Assembly (NCBI GenBank): GCA_949126835.1
Contig: OX421500.1
Location: forward strand, 20,869,167 to 20,933,166
Source: Anisus vortex
Lineage: Eukaryota > Mollusca > Gastropoda > Planorbidae
Length of the DNA stretch: 64,000 bases
Direction: 5' to 3'
This document shows positions 33,390 to 44,865 of this stretch, one piece after another. Each line of letters starts with the position of its first letter. The first letter of the stretch is position 1. Below the pieces are notes generated by a model. The model was not told the DNA's origin and ran no database searches. It saw only the letters and a list, made by a program, of their open reading frames with translations. Position numbers and translations under genes: made by a program.

Positions 33390-36195
33390 CGTCAGCTGCT
33401 CTAGTTGTTGTTGGGAGCTGTTCCAGTTGTTGTTGGGAATGTTCTAGTTGTTGCTGTGAGCTGTTCTAGTTGTTGTTGTGAGCTGTTCTAGTGTTGTTGT
33501 GAGCTGTTTTAGTTGTTGTTGTTGTCAGCTATTATATTTGTTGTTGTTGTCAGCTGTTCTAGTCGTTGTTGTGAGCTGTTCTAGTTGTTGTTGTGAGCTG
33601 TTCTAGTTGTTGTTGTCAGCTGTTCTAATTGTTGTTGTTGTGAGCTGTTCTAGTTGTTGTTGTGAGCTGTTCTAGTTGTTGTTGTGAGCTGTTCTAGTTG
33701 TTGTTGTGAGCTGTTCTAATTGTTGTTGTGAGCTGTTCTAGTTGTTGTTGTGAGCTGTTTTAGTTGTTGTTGTTGTCAGCTATTATATTTGTTGTTGTTG
33801 TCAGCTGTTCTAGTTGTTGTTGTGAGCTGTTCTAGTTGTTGTTGTGAGCTGTTCTAGTTGTTGTTGTCAGCTGTTCTAATTGTTGTCGTTGTGAGCTGTT
33901 CTAATTGTTGTTGTGAGCTGTTCTAGTTGTTGTTGTGAGCTGTTTTAGTTGTTGTTGTCAGCTATTATATTTGTTGTTGTTGTCAGCTGTTCTAGTTGTT
34001 TCTGTGAGCTGTTCTAGTTGTTGTTGTGATCTGTTCTAGTTGTTAGCTGTTCTAGTTGTTGTTGTGAGCTGTTCTAGTTGTTGTAGTTGTCAGCTGTTCT
34101 AGTTGTTGTTGTGAGCTGTTCTAGTTGTTGTTGTGAGTTGTTTTAGTTGTTGTTGGGAATGTTCTAGTTGTTGCTGTGAGCTGTTCTAGTTGTTGTTGTG
34201 ATCTGTTCTAATTGTTGTTGCTGTGAGCTGTTCTAATTGTTGTTGTGAGCTGTTCTAGTTGTTGTTGTGAGCTGTTTTAGTTGTTGTTGTTGTCAGCTAT
34301 TATATTTGTTGTTGTTGTCAGCTGTTCTAGTTGTTTCTGTGAGCTGTTCTAGTTGTTGTTGTGATCGGTTCTAGTTGTTAGCTGTTCTAGTTGTTGTTGT
34401 GAGCTGTTCTAGTTGTTGTAGTTGTTAGCTGTTCTAGTTGTTGTTGTGAGCTGTTCTAGTTGTTGTTGTCAGCTGTTCTAATTGTTGTTGTTGTGAGCTG
34501 TTCTAATTGTTGTTGTGAGCTGTTCTAGTTGTTGTTGTGAGCTGTTTTAGTTGTTGTTGTCAGCTATTATATTTGTTGTTGTTGTCAGCTGTTCTAGTTG
34601 TTTCTGTGAGCTGTTCTAGTTGTTGTTGTGATCTGTTCTAGTTGTTAGCTGTTCTAGTTGTTGTTGTGAGCTTTTCTAGTTGTTGTAGTTGTCAGCTGTT
34701 CTAGTTGTTTCTGTGAGCTGTTCTAGTTGTTGTTGTGATCTATTCTAGTTGTTAGCTGTTCTAGTTGTTGTTGTGAGCTGTTCTAGTTGTTGTAGTTGTC
34801 AGCTGTTCTAGTTGTTGTTGTGAGCTAGTTTTAGTTGTTGTTGGGAATGTTCTAGTTGTTGCTGTGAGCTGTTCTAGTTGTTGTTGTGAGCTGTTCTAGT
34901 TGTTGTAGTTGTCAGCTGTTCTAGTTGTTGTTGTGAGCTAGTTTTAGTTGTTGTTGGGAATGTTCTAGTTGTTGTTGTGAGCTGTTCTAGTTGTTGTTGT
35001 AAGCTGTTCTAGTTGTTGTGGGCTGTTCTAGTTATTGCTGTGAGCTGTTCTAGTTGTTGGTATGAACTGTTCTAGTTGTTGTTGTGAGTTGTTCTAGTTG
35101 TTGTTGTCAGCTGTTCTAGTTGTTGTTGAGAGCTGTTCTAGTTATTGTAGTTGTCAGCTGTTCTAGTTGTTGTTGTGAGCTGTTCTAGTTGTTGTTGTGA
35201 GCTGTTTTAGTTGTTGTTGTTGTCAGCTATTATATTTGTTGTTGTTGTCAGCTGTTCTAGTTGTTTCTGTGAGCTGTTCTAGTTGTTGTTGTGATCGGTT
35301 CTAGTTGTTAGCTGTTCTAGTTGTTGTTGTGAGCTGTTCTAGTTGTTGTAGTTGTTAGCTGTTCTAGTTGTTGTTGTGAGCTGTTCTAGTTGTTGTTGTC
35401 AGCTGTTCTAATTGTTGTTGTTGTGAGCTGTTCTAATTGTTGTTGTGAGCTGTTCTAGTTGTTGTTGTGAGCTGTTTTAGTTGTTGTTGTCAGCTATTAT
35501 ATTTGTTGTTGTTGTCAGCTGTTCTAGTTGTTTCTGTGAGCTGTTCTAGTTGTTGTTGTGATCTGTTCTAGTTGTTAGCTGTTCTAGTTGTTGTTGTGAG
35601 CTTTTCTAGTTGTTGTAGTTGTCAGCTGTTCTAGTTGTTTCTGTGAGCTGTTCTAGTTGTTGTTGTGATCTATTCTAGTTGTTAGCTGTTCTAGTTGTTG
35701 TTGTGAGCTGTTCTAGTTGTTGTAGTTGTCAGCTGTTCTAGTTGTTGTTGTGAGCTAGTTTTAGTTGTTGTTGGGAATGTTCTAGTTGTTGCTGTGAGCT
35801 GTTCTAGTTGTTGTTGTGAGCTGTTCTAGTTGTTGTAGTTGTCAGCTGTTCTAGTTGTTGTTGTGAGCTAGTTTTAGTTGTTGTTGGGAATGTTCTAGTT
35901 GTTGTTGTGAGCTGTTCTAGTTGTTGTTGTAAGCTGTTCTAGTTGTTGTGGGCTGTTCTAGTTATTGCTGTGAGCTGTTCTAGTTGTTGGTATGAACTGT
36001 TCTAGTTGTTGTTGTGAGTTGTTCTAGTTGTTGTTGTCAGCTGTTCTAGTTGTTGTTGAGAGCTGTTCTAGTTATTGTAGTTGTCAGCTGTTCTAGTTGT
36101 TGTTGTGAGCTGTTCTAGTTGTTGAGAGCTGTTCTAGTTGTTGTTGTGAGCTGTTATAGTTGTTGTGAGCTGTTCTAATTGTTCTTGTGAGCTGT
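33390..36195. repeat. 22-bp minisatellite, 2.8 kb, with a perfect 930-bp tandem block duplication
   Basis: The basic unit is TTCTAGTTGTTGTTGTGAGC plus TG, with length variants (extra TTG) and alternatives such as TCAGCTATTATATTTG. Every base from 34237 to about 35194 equals the base 930 further on, so a 930-bp block is present twice with no difference seen in a line-by-line comparison. Flanking units are more diverged. Confidence 0.97.
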
Positions 36196-37260
36196 GAGAA
36201 GAAATAGACATGTTTTCTTGCATTCTGTAGAGACCTTCATTAGGTCATTAGGAGGATACCTGACATAAATGAAACAAAGTATAATTGGCTGGCAATTGTG
36301 CTGACCATATCAGCCCCAATGTTTTAAGTAAAAATACTTTGACATTCTTTCTAGTTATCCAAACATCCGTTATTTATTACGACTGTTTGTGTGTGAAATT
36401 TTTCTCTTTGTATTTGTTTCACTGTGTGTGTTTGTAAGTTGTGTATACTGTCTCTCCTGATTGGGGTATAGGTTGTCACAAAACCAGCTGTGGTGTAATC
36501 CTGCCTCGCGGGCTGAAGCGGTGGAAATTATGACCTCCCCAAATGACACGTGACATATTCCCTGCGTATAATCGTTAGCCCCAAACGTTTTCTGTTTTGA
36601 ACATAACAGCGACCATAAAATAGACTCACATAAACCCAGCATCTGTAGACCAGAACTGACAAACTGTGTTATCATTTTGATTATTTAAAAAAAAAGAGGC
36701 ACAATTATTTCCTCAATTTTCACACTAGTTATCTACCCCTTGCTTAAATTTGGTTTGACCTCGAATGACGTCATGATTATTGTTATAGTTCAATATGTTA
36801 TAGAAGATAGAATCAGGAGGAATTCTATACGGAAAATACTTTTTAAGGTAGAAGGTCTGCTCTTCATTCAAAAATAAGATATTTGATATCTTCAATTTCG
36901 TTTTATTTATGGGACGAATTTTAGCTACATTGTTTCTTGTTCTTATTATCTTCCTCGAGCTGCTATGTATATGGTGACATCAAGGGGGAATCTTAGTCCT
37001 AAACTATACGATACGTATGGAAATATAGCAGATTTGAATTTGTATGTAAATGTCTATAAATAAATAGAATCACACCATCACACCCCCCCCCCCCCCCCCC
37101 CATAAAAAACAACAACCATAAAACAACAACATGAATAATTCAAAATTTCAAGTTAATTCTACGCTAAACTAAATTTAACTCAGCAATTATAATTATATAA
37201 GTTCAATAGGTACTCTTTGAGATGTCAACATAAGACAATTATTAGAATAATTATTTCATC
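36196..37260. other. No gene seen; SINE body fragment and C run
   Basis: 36279-36303 (TTGGCTGGCAATTGTGCTGA and following) resembles the SINE body. A C run lies at about 37083-37101. The 101-codon minus-strand frame at 36370-36675 has no recognisable domain and no splice or promoter context that I can support. Confidence 0.5.
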
Positions 37261-37912
37261 TTCCTTATGAATATTTAACAGCGGGATGTGTTCAAATACT
37301 TCTCACTATGGCTACAACAAACTGGTCAGTGGTCAGTAGTTCCTTCCAAAGCTTGGTATTCAGTGGCGTGACCTCAGACCAGAGTTTGACTCTCCAATGG
37401 ATCCCTGGGCATATACAAAGTGAAGGAAATGACACTGCCGACACCTTAGCAAAAGCCGGAGGCAGACAAAACCAGACAGACCCATCTCTACACCCTGAAG
37501 AAATAAAGTCAATACTCAAAAGGAATGAATCCGAAAGATGGTCTGAGCTGCAACAAAACAACCCAAAGATTGATGCTTACTACAAACTCCCCCGCCAATT
37601 TCAACACATCATCTTCAGACTAAGGACTGGTCACAACAGGCTAAAGCAACATATGTTCCGCAAACTACGGATCGGAGCAAGCGAAATGTGCCCCTGCGAA
37701 ACAGCTCCCGAAAATGCGGAGCATGTCCTTCAGACCTGCCCTCTGTATCTTTCTACCCGGTCAGCCTTTTGGCCCCTGGGGGCTACCTTCAATGACAAAC
37801 TGTTCGGTGGACTAGAGCAACTGACCGCCACGGCGCAGTTCATTACAACTATCGGACTTGTTGTCTGAATCCGCCCAATCATAACATTTGAGAACGAAGA
37901 AGAAGAAGAAGA
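37260..37912 (+). pseudogene. 5'-truncated LINE with RNase H and CCHC C-terminus
   Basis: Open frame 37308-37868 (186 codons; also open upstream of the ATG) is the end of a non-LTR retrotransposon ORF2. L-Q-W-I-P-G-H at residues 29-35 followed by E-G-N-D-T-A-D (39-45) is the C-terminal signature of retroelement RNase H. Residues 101-121 (I-I-F-R-L-R-T-G-H-N) and C128-x-C130…H139…C144 form the zinc-binding tail seen in several clades. The 3' UTR is short and ends in a GAAGAAGAAGAAGA tail at about 37896-37912. RNase H points to the I superfamily (I/Nimb-like) or a relative. Reverse transcriptase and endonuclease are absent, so this copy cannot move. The intact frame suggests a young insertion. 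Confidence 0.85.
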
Positions 37913-38257
37913 CTCATTTCAATTGAGATATAAAGGATAGTCTTGTGGCGCATGTTCTGGATCATCAGGGGCTGGACACATGACACAGTTTCTCACCTGT
38001 TGAGTTATCGGAACCTGCGCTTTTTAAGTCTATTGTGCCTTGTTTTTAATCTGAACTTACAATTTGCCAAACTCGGCACAGCTTTAAAATAAAGGATCAG
38101 TTTTGTTTAATTTTCATAATTTTATTGAATTTCTTTGAGGATTTATTTTTTATAAAAAGTTTTAGATAAAAAACTAGAATTCAGCGGTTGTTGTAACGAA
38201 ACAAAAGAAAAGCTTTACATTTTTACCTGGAAAAAATAAATGTTTAGCCCTATCGTA
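37913..38257. other. No gene seen
   Basis: Short unique AT-rich stretch between a LINE and a hAT element. Confidence 0.55.
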
Positions 38258-38265
38258 GCCTAGCG

Positions 38266-39827
38266 CAGGGGTCGGCAGCCTAGGGCATGCGTGCCAGACT
38301 TGGCACGACGAACGGTTTTCAGAGGCACGCGAGAGACCACAAAAATATTTTTTTATGCAAGTCAAAACAACGTATGCCAGCATAACTAATGGTTACGTTG
38401 TGGCAAAACACATGGGAATCACACTGGACGTCGACTGTTTTAGTTCAGGAATGTTTGTATGCAAAGCTCTCATCATTGGACTTGCGATCTGTGATTGAAT
38501 ATGATGTTAAGAAAGTCAATTTGATAGTTTCTTAAATCTCTTCTAGAAGAAATTGATACGGAGTATAGGTAAAGTCTTGGATAGATTCGTTTCTGGTCTG
38601 GACAATTAAGGTGTATCTTCATGATAAAAACACATTTTCAGGTATTGAATGAGGAGAACTGACTGTTGAAGCCGATGTTTCCGAATGACATAGCGACACG
38701 TTTCATGGAGTTGAATTTGCATTTACAAGATGCTTGAAGTGTTGGACTACTGGAATGGATTTGCCTTGAAACTGGACACACCTTGACGTGAAATCACGAG
38801 TTGTATTAAAACAATTAACTCGTTTGGCATCACTAGCATCAAATTTAGATATTTTAATTCAAGGGAGATAAATAACCCGTTTTCTTGAGTTAATATTTCT
38901 ATGTTTCTCTTTTTGTTTCCTTTAAACAAATAAATAACGTACAACTTACAACAGGATCAAACTATAAAAGATATTTAAAAATGGTATAAATATTAAAGAA
39001 TTTATATGTACAATGTTAAACATTACAAAGAATTTATATGTACATTTTTAAACATTACATCAACTACCTAGTTTGTATGATTACTCCGTATCTCTACCGC
39101 TCAACTGCACTCACTTTTCTCAACCCATGTACTCTTAGTTAATAATGTATTCTCGGAAATCTCAGTTATGTTGAGATCAAACTATAAAGTGAGTACATGT
39201 ATAAATATTACTAGAATACTAAGTTATCTTGACAACTAAGTTCAAATGTTGACACATATACCATTAATGCGTAAGTTAAGTAATAAAATTGTGTATTAGC
39301 TATGAATGGATTTTAAATAAAGATGATAATAGCAAACAGGTTTATTTGATATTAAATATAAAACACTTTAATCATTTTTCTATAAATATAACGCTACTTT
39401 TCTTTTGGTCTTGGTCTTGGTACGGCACTAAATTAATTGTCTGTAAAAAGAATAGCATTGCGCAGTTTGACTTTCATGCTTTTGGGACGCTGTAAAAAGT
39501 ACCCGTCGGACCGAAATGATCCATAGGTCCGATGAAGCAGCGTTCACCAGTTTCTGTGGCCAAGGCATACTAGGTGATTGTGTGGCCAGCACTATGCACA
39601 GCCGACTTTACTTTAACCCAACTAAGGTCAGGTACCCATCAGAGCTGGGTAGACTCAGGGACACCCTTCAGACCCGGGAAAAAATCCTAGCCTGCACCAA
39701 GATTTGAACCCGGGACCTTCGGCTAGCCAGTCGAACGCGCTGCTACTCGGCTACCGTGCCCCATTTTTTTGGGGTGTTTTAGAAATTCTAGTTTGGCACA
39801 ATATAAGCAAAATGTTGCCGAATCCTG
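38266..39827. mobile_element. hAT element, family shared with 57.4 kb (inverted relative to it)
   Basis: The left end is CAGGGGTCGGCAGCCTAGGG. The right end reverse-complemented is CAGGATTCGGCAACATTTTG. Flanks GCCTAGCG (38258-38265) and GTCTAGAG (39828-39835) match at 6 of 8 bases. Interior segments (e.g. 39033-39107 and about 38815-38880) match, in reverse complement, 59766-59840 and 59940-60030 of the 57.4 kb element, which confirms the family. No transposase frame remains. A SINE sits inside at 39497. Confidence 0.78.
39497..39762 (-). mobile_element. tRNA-derived SINE nested in a hAT element
   Basis: This is a well-preserved copy. The minus strand starts GGGGCACGGTAGCCGAGTAG (A-box region) and has GGGTTCAAATC as a one-off B-box. 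The full body and the 3' end TATGGATCATTTCGGTCCGA follow. The homologous place in the 57.4 kb hAT copy lacks it, giving an empty-site comparison. Confidence 0.9.
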
Positions 39828-39835
39828 GTCTAGAG

Positions 39836-40684
39836 TTTTAATATGTTATAATATGTAATATTTAGCGTCAAATTTAAATATTTTTTATATAAAAAAAAAG
39901 AAACATTTGTTGATGTTTTTGTGTTTGTTGTAAGTTTCAGAGCGTATGAAGTTACACTTTGTACAAACCCCATTCGAGCTTAAGTTAAGCAAAAAAAAAA
40001 ATTTTTTAAATGTCTTGCTCGACAGATACAAACTCTGTCTCACAACCCGGTCTTGTATTGCCAAAATAATAATAACAATTGGCATAAAAGTCGCAGGAGA
40101 ACAGAGATAAAAGGTGAGCCGAACTTCAGCGTAGCCAAATAAAGAAAGTTCAGGAGATGAGAAATGTGTTTTGCTGCATTACAGAACACAGTAAGCTAGA
40201 GAACTAAAATACATTCTTATAATGCATCTTTTGGATCAGCCATTTTGATAGGCCCCGCCTACTTTCGACCAAAAATGGGAGGAGACAAAAGACAATTTTA
40301 AAAAGCACTTCATCGTGTAAGACATTAACAGGTGGGGCCGGGGTGGGTGGGGGCATGCTAAACGAGACCCCTTGAAGGCTAAAGAGGTGTGTGTGTGTTG
40401 GTGGGGTGGGTCGGGGCGTCAAACTGTGACAGCTCCCTTGGCAGTATGCTGCTCTTCCAAAAGAAAAATGTATGGTAAGATTGCGACCACCGCAGACGGA
40501 TCGACGCCATCTTTGTTTTTGACATCCTGCCATAGACGACACCACGCGCGCTTCTTTTTTTTATATACTCTGCCGACAGGGTGACATGTCAGAGTGACAT
40601 GACAAGGTGGCATCTTAAAGGAATTTTCGCGTGTATCAACTTTGTCATCATGTAGGCGCATGCTGATATCTCTTAGTCTTTTTT
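39836..40684. other. No gene seen
   Basis: Mixed unique sequence with short G-rich patches (40330-40420). Open frames overlap each other on both strands and lack domains. Confidence 0.5.
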
Positions 40685-40775
40685 ACTCTCCCCCGCTTTC
40701 TCTCTCTCGCTCTATCTCTCTCTCTCGCTCTATCTCTCTATATATATATATGTCTGTCTCTATCTCCCCCCCCCC
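40685..40775. repeat. CT-rich and TA microsatellite with C run
   Basis: TCTCTC/GCTCTATC repeats, a TA tract at 40739-40751, then a C run near 40767-40776. Confidence 0.88.
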
Positions 40776-41337
40776 CTGTCCTTATCCAAAAGGATAGAAA
40801 GAATGAGGTGAAAGAAAAATGAGAGGCCCAAAACGTCATCAGAGGGTCAGCTCTTCACAAGGCGCCATAATATCAATAAAAATGTCACCCTAAAAAAATG
40901 ACACGGGACTGTCACCATTAGGATAACCGGAACAGTGGGGGGGGGGGGGGGGGAGTCCCTGGGTCGGAGAAATGGGTTGTGGGTCACGGTGTAGACGGTA
41001 TGAGTAAGGGCTAAACATTTTGACATTGGATACGCTCGATACGAAAGGGAAAAAACTCGAGGCAAATGGTCTCTTATGTGACACCCAGACTCGCAAACAC
41101 ACATATACACATACACACATATACACGTATAGACACACACACACGGGGGAATATTTGTACAATCACAGATCACGGTAACTCATGCAGGAAGCGCATCCTA
41201 TTGTGTAAGGTTAAACCTAACATACCGAACAAAAATGTTACATTGTTTTCACCAACATTCACATAGCTACACCAAGAGAATTGATGAGTGAGATAGAAAC
41301 ATTTCTTTTTTGTATAGACATTTTTACATTCCCAATA
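40776..41337. other. No gene seen; G run and CA patch
   Basis: G run at about 40937-40954 and a CACACATATA patch at 41095-41145. Frames here are low complexity. Confidence 0.5.
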
Positions 41338-42085
41338 GTAAGTCTACAAAATTTCAAAATCAACAGACTTCAAAGTCTAGGAACTTATCAAAATCAATAG
41401 ACTACAAAGTCTAGGAACTTTTTAAAATCAATAACTACTAAGTCTAGGAAATGTTTAAAATCAACAAACTAAACAGTGTAGAAAATTAAAGAAAACATTC
41501 AAAATCAACAGACTTAAATGTCTAGGAACTTTTCAAAATCAACAGACTTAAATGTCTAGGAACTTTTCAAAATCAACAGACTAAAAAGTCTAGGAACTTT
41601 TCAAAATCAACAGACTACAAAGTCTAGGAACTTTTGAAAATAAACAGACCAAAAAGTCGAGGATCTTTTCAAAATCAACAGACTACAAAGTCTAGGAACT
41701 TTTCAAAATCAACAGACTAAAAAGTCTAGGAACTTTTCAAAATCAACAGACTAAAAAGTCTAGGAACTTTTCAAATTAACAGACTACAAAGTCTAGGAAC
41801 TTTTCAAAATCAACAGACTTCAAAGTCTAGGAACTTTTCAAAATAAACAGACCAAAAAGTCGAGTAACTTTTCAAAATAAACAGACCAAAAAGTCTAGAA
41901 CTTTTCAAAATAAACAGACCAAAAAGTCGAGGAAGTTTTCCAAATAAACAGACCGAAAAGTCTAGAACTTTTCAAAATAAACAGACCAAAAAGTCTAGGA
42001 CTTTTCAAAATCAATAGACTAAAAAGTCTAGAAAATTCTAGAAAATTTTCAAATTCAACAGACTAAAAAGTCTAGGAACTTTTCC
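41338..42085. repeat. 34-bp minisatellite with a hairpin in each unit, about 21 units
   Basis: The unit contains AAAATCAACAGACTAAAAAG followed by TCTAGGAACTTTTC. AGACTAAAAAGTCT inside it is an inverted repeat (5-bp arms), kept in most units. In several variants (AGACTACAAAGTCT, AGACTTCAAAGTCT) the loop changes but the arms do not, although others (AGACCAAAAAGTCG) break them. Confidence 0.95.
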
Positions 42086-42433
42086 TTACTTGCCTTCTCT
42101 TCCTGACACCCTTACTTCCAATATCTTTTACTACCAGAATAGAGGTTAATCTGGAATAAGCTTCCAAATTTAAGGACAGTTTTGTGAGATAACACATTCT
42201 CTTGGACCTTTATAGCCTCTCTGGAAGAGAAAGTTTGGGCTAATATCAAAAGTATTTGATCGCATATCAGGACAAAGTGTATAGATATCAAAGTTAGGAA
42301 ATATAATAGGGATATTATTGAGGTCAAATGTCTTACCCAGTAAAAACATAATTAACTAAAGTCGATTACACTTTGAACAATAATCTAAGAAAAGAAGAAA
42401 TATTGTTTGTAGTTACCTGATGAGTTGTTCATG
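42086..42433. other. No gene seen
   Basis: Unique AT-rich spacer between two minisatellites. Confidence 0.55.
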
Positions 42434-42652
42434 TCAAATGTTGGACTTGAGGTTTTCTGACATGTTGGACTTGATGTTTTCTGGCATGTTGGACTTGATG
42501 TTTTCTGGCATGTTGGACTTGATGTTTTCTGGCATGTTGGACTTGATGTTTTATGACATGTTGGACTTGATGTTTTATGACATGTTGGACTTGATGTTTT
42601 CTGGCATGTTGGACTTGATGTTTTATGACATGTTGGACTTGATGTTTTCTCA
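42434..42652. repeat. 24-bp minisatellite, about 9 units
   Basis: Unit GGCATGTTGGACTTGATGTT plus TTCT, alternating GGCATG and GACATG forms. It is open on the plus strand as an 8-residue repeat (MLDLMFSG); its composition and lack of context argue against a gene. Confidence 0.95.
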
Positions 42653-43933
42653 GAATGCGCTTCTTAGAACAATTGGCCTCAAGGAAGATATAGCAGCAGG
42701 GATGTCAACTTTCTTCAAATTTGGCAACATGGGATATAGTTGATTAGCCTAAAAAATAAAGAGGGTACTAATTAACATGAGTAATTATAGCCTAGTATTG
42801 AATGTGGTTCGTCTCTGATTTATTTATATATTGTTGAGTAAAGACTAAAAGATAAATAGATAGGTGGGTAGATAAATAGATGGATGAATAGGTAAATAGA
42901 TGGATGAATAGGTAAATAGACAGATAGAGAAACAGTTATATGGATGATTAAATAGATATAAGAATAAAAAGATAATCAGATGAATGGAAGGATCAATAAA
43001 CCAAAGGTAATAATAATAATAACGGTGCTAATATAGCGCATATCCCGTTGGTGACAGTTCTATGCGCAGACGACAGTTACAGAATACAGACAGACAACGA
43101 AATATGTAATAATACACTAATTCTGCTGATGAAATAGGTGAGTCTTCAACCGGCTCCTGGGTTTATCGGATTAATCGTTTTAAAATGTGTGTTTCTTTAT
43201 CAAACTAAAATAACAAAACATTGCTAAATAAATGAACAAATTGTTCAATATATTACTTCTTTGTCACTGACAGTCAGTTAACAATTTTTATCTATACCAT
43301 CCACTAAATAGAACAGAACAAATTCAATTAAAGTCATGATTGTAAGTTGACTTTCGTACTATTTTCTATTTGATTTTTCTAGATTTACCAATAACGTGAA
43401 CAAATTATAAAGTAGCATACATTAAATGTTATTGGTAAATCAAATATATTTAATTTGTATATAGTAAAACTATTACAAAATAAATGAGAATTATTTCAAT
43501 ACAGAGATTTGTCGTTGAAGGTTTTATATATAAAGGTGCTTCTAAGCAAATTTCTTTTTTGTTCACGATAATATTAAATTGAATCTTCCAGTAGCCCTAC
43601 ACAGGTAAACCAAAAAAACTTCCAAAAAAAGCATAATTGAGACACAAGGTAGGCTAAGCTCCGCCCATTAAAATGTCATTTCTTTCTTTTTTTTGTTGTT
43701 GTTGTTAGACCAATCAAAACTCTCCTTGTAAAACACAGTCTACGTTTCGCACTTAATGAAATCATCGGAAGGTAACAATATTTTATGTATATATTTCTTG
43801 TTTCATAGTTTAGGATACATTCCTTATACATTGATTTCTAATAATAATAATATCATTGCTAGTAATATTCATAATAATATTTTTGCTTTTAAATAATTTT
43901 AATACAGATCTAAATGAATCTTGGTTTCTTTAT
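42653..43933. other. No gene seen; GATA patch and a possible dispersed repeat
   Basis: 42845-42990 is a degenerate GATAAATA/GATGAATA microsatellite. 43008-43160 starts with an AAT run and then GGTGCTAATATAGCGCATAT. It contains TCTATGCGCAGACG and AGTCTTCAACCGGCTCCTG, which looks like a mobile-element remnant, but no second copy is present to confirm it. The rest is unique AT-rich sequence. Confidence 0.45.
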
Positions 43934-44535
43934 AGTTATCGTACAGCTTGAGTCTAAACTACTTATCGTACAGCTTAAGTCTAAACTACTTATCGTACAG
44001 CTTGAGTCTAAACTACTTATCGTACAGCTTAAGTCTAAACTACTTATCGTACAGATTGAGTTTAAACTACTTATCGTACAGATTGAGTCTAAACTACTTA
44101 TCGTACAGCTTGAGTCTAAACTACTTATCGTACAACTTAAGTCTAAACTACTTATCGTACAGATTGAGTCTAAACTACTTATCGTACAGCTTAAGTCTAA
44201 ACTACTTATCGTACAGATTGAGTTTAAACTACTTATTGTACAGCTTAAGTCTAAACTACTTATCGTACAGATTGAGTCTAAACTACTTATCGTACAGCTT
44301 AAGTCTAAACTACTTATCGTACAGATTGAGTCTAAACTACTTATCGTACAGCTTAAGTCTAAACTACTTATCGTACAGATTGAGTCTAAACTACTTATCG
44401 TACAGCTTAAGTCTAAACTACTTATCGTACAGATTGAGTCTAAACTACTTATCGTACAGCTTAAGTCTAAACTACTTATTCTACAGCTTGAGTCTAAACT
44501 ACTTATTGTACAGCTTGAGTCTAAACTACTTATAT
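43934..44535. repeat. 27-bp minisatellite with 54-bp dimer pattern, about 22 units
   Basis: Unit CTTATCGTACAGCTTGAGTC plus TAAACTA. Two variants (GCTTAAGTC and GATTGAGTC) alternate regularly through most of the array, so the effective period is 54 bp. All units are multiples of three, which leaves three overlapping frames open on both strands; none is credible as a gene. Confidence 0.97.
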
Positions 44536-44660
44536 TGAAAAAACAAAACATATAAATGAGCTGCTTGCAGTTTTATTCAATATAAAAAACTGAGTAAAGT
44601 GACTTGAAGTCTACTGAGCTGTTTGAACGTATTGTTGGATTGGAACCAAGGTTATCATAA

Positions 44661-44865
44661 TACACGGTGAGCCTGGGTGGTCAAGACCCAGCGCGTTCAA
44701 ATTGCCACGCCGAAAGTCTTGGTTTTAAGTCCAGGTTTTAAGCCAGGATATGTTTAAAAAAATTCTCTAGTCTTGATGGAGTCACTGACTCTTCCCATCA
44801 GATTTATTCTGAAATGTAAAGGTGGCTGGGCATTGTGCTGGTCACACAAACCCCTTGTATGTAGG
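44661..44865 (+). mobile_element. tRNA-derived SINE, degraded, plus orientation
   Basis: Head TACACGGTGAGCCTGGGTGG and a B-box-like GGTTTTAAGTCC are followed by the body GTGGCTGGGCATTGTGCTGG and TCACACAAACCCC. The 3' part is missing or unrecognisable beyond 44865. Confidence 0.75.

Noticed and set aside
36370..36675. 101-codon minus-strand frame as a possible gene
   Set aside because: No recognisable domain, signal peptide or coding context; the length is possible by chance in 64 kb.
43008..43160. Definite named transposon
   Set aside because: The sequence looks repeat-derived but occurs once here and I cannot name the family reliably.
43910..44555. Three 196-213-codon frames on both strands
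   Set aside because: The 27-bp unit is a multiple of three and has no stops in several frames; long opens are automatic. No flanking exon or domain.
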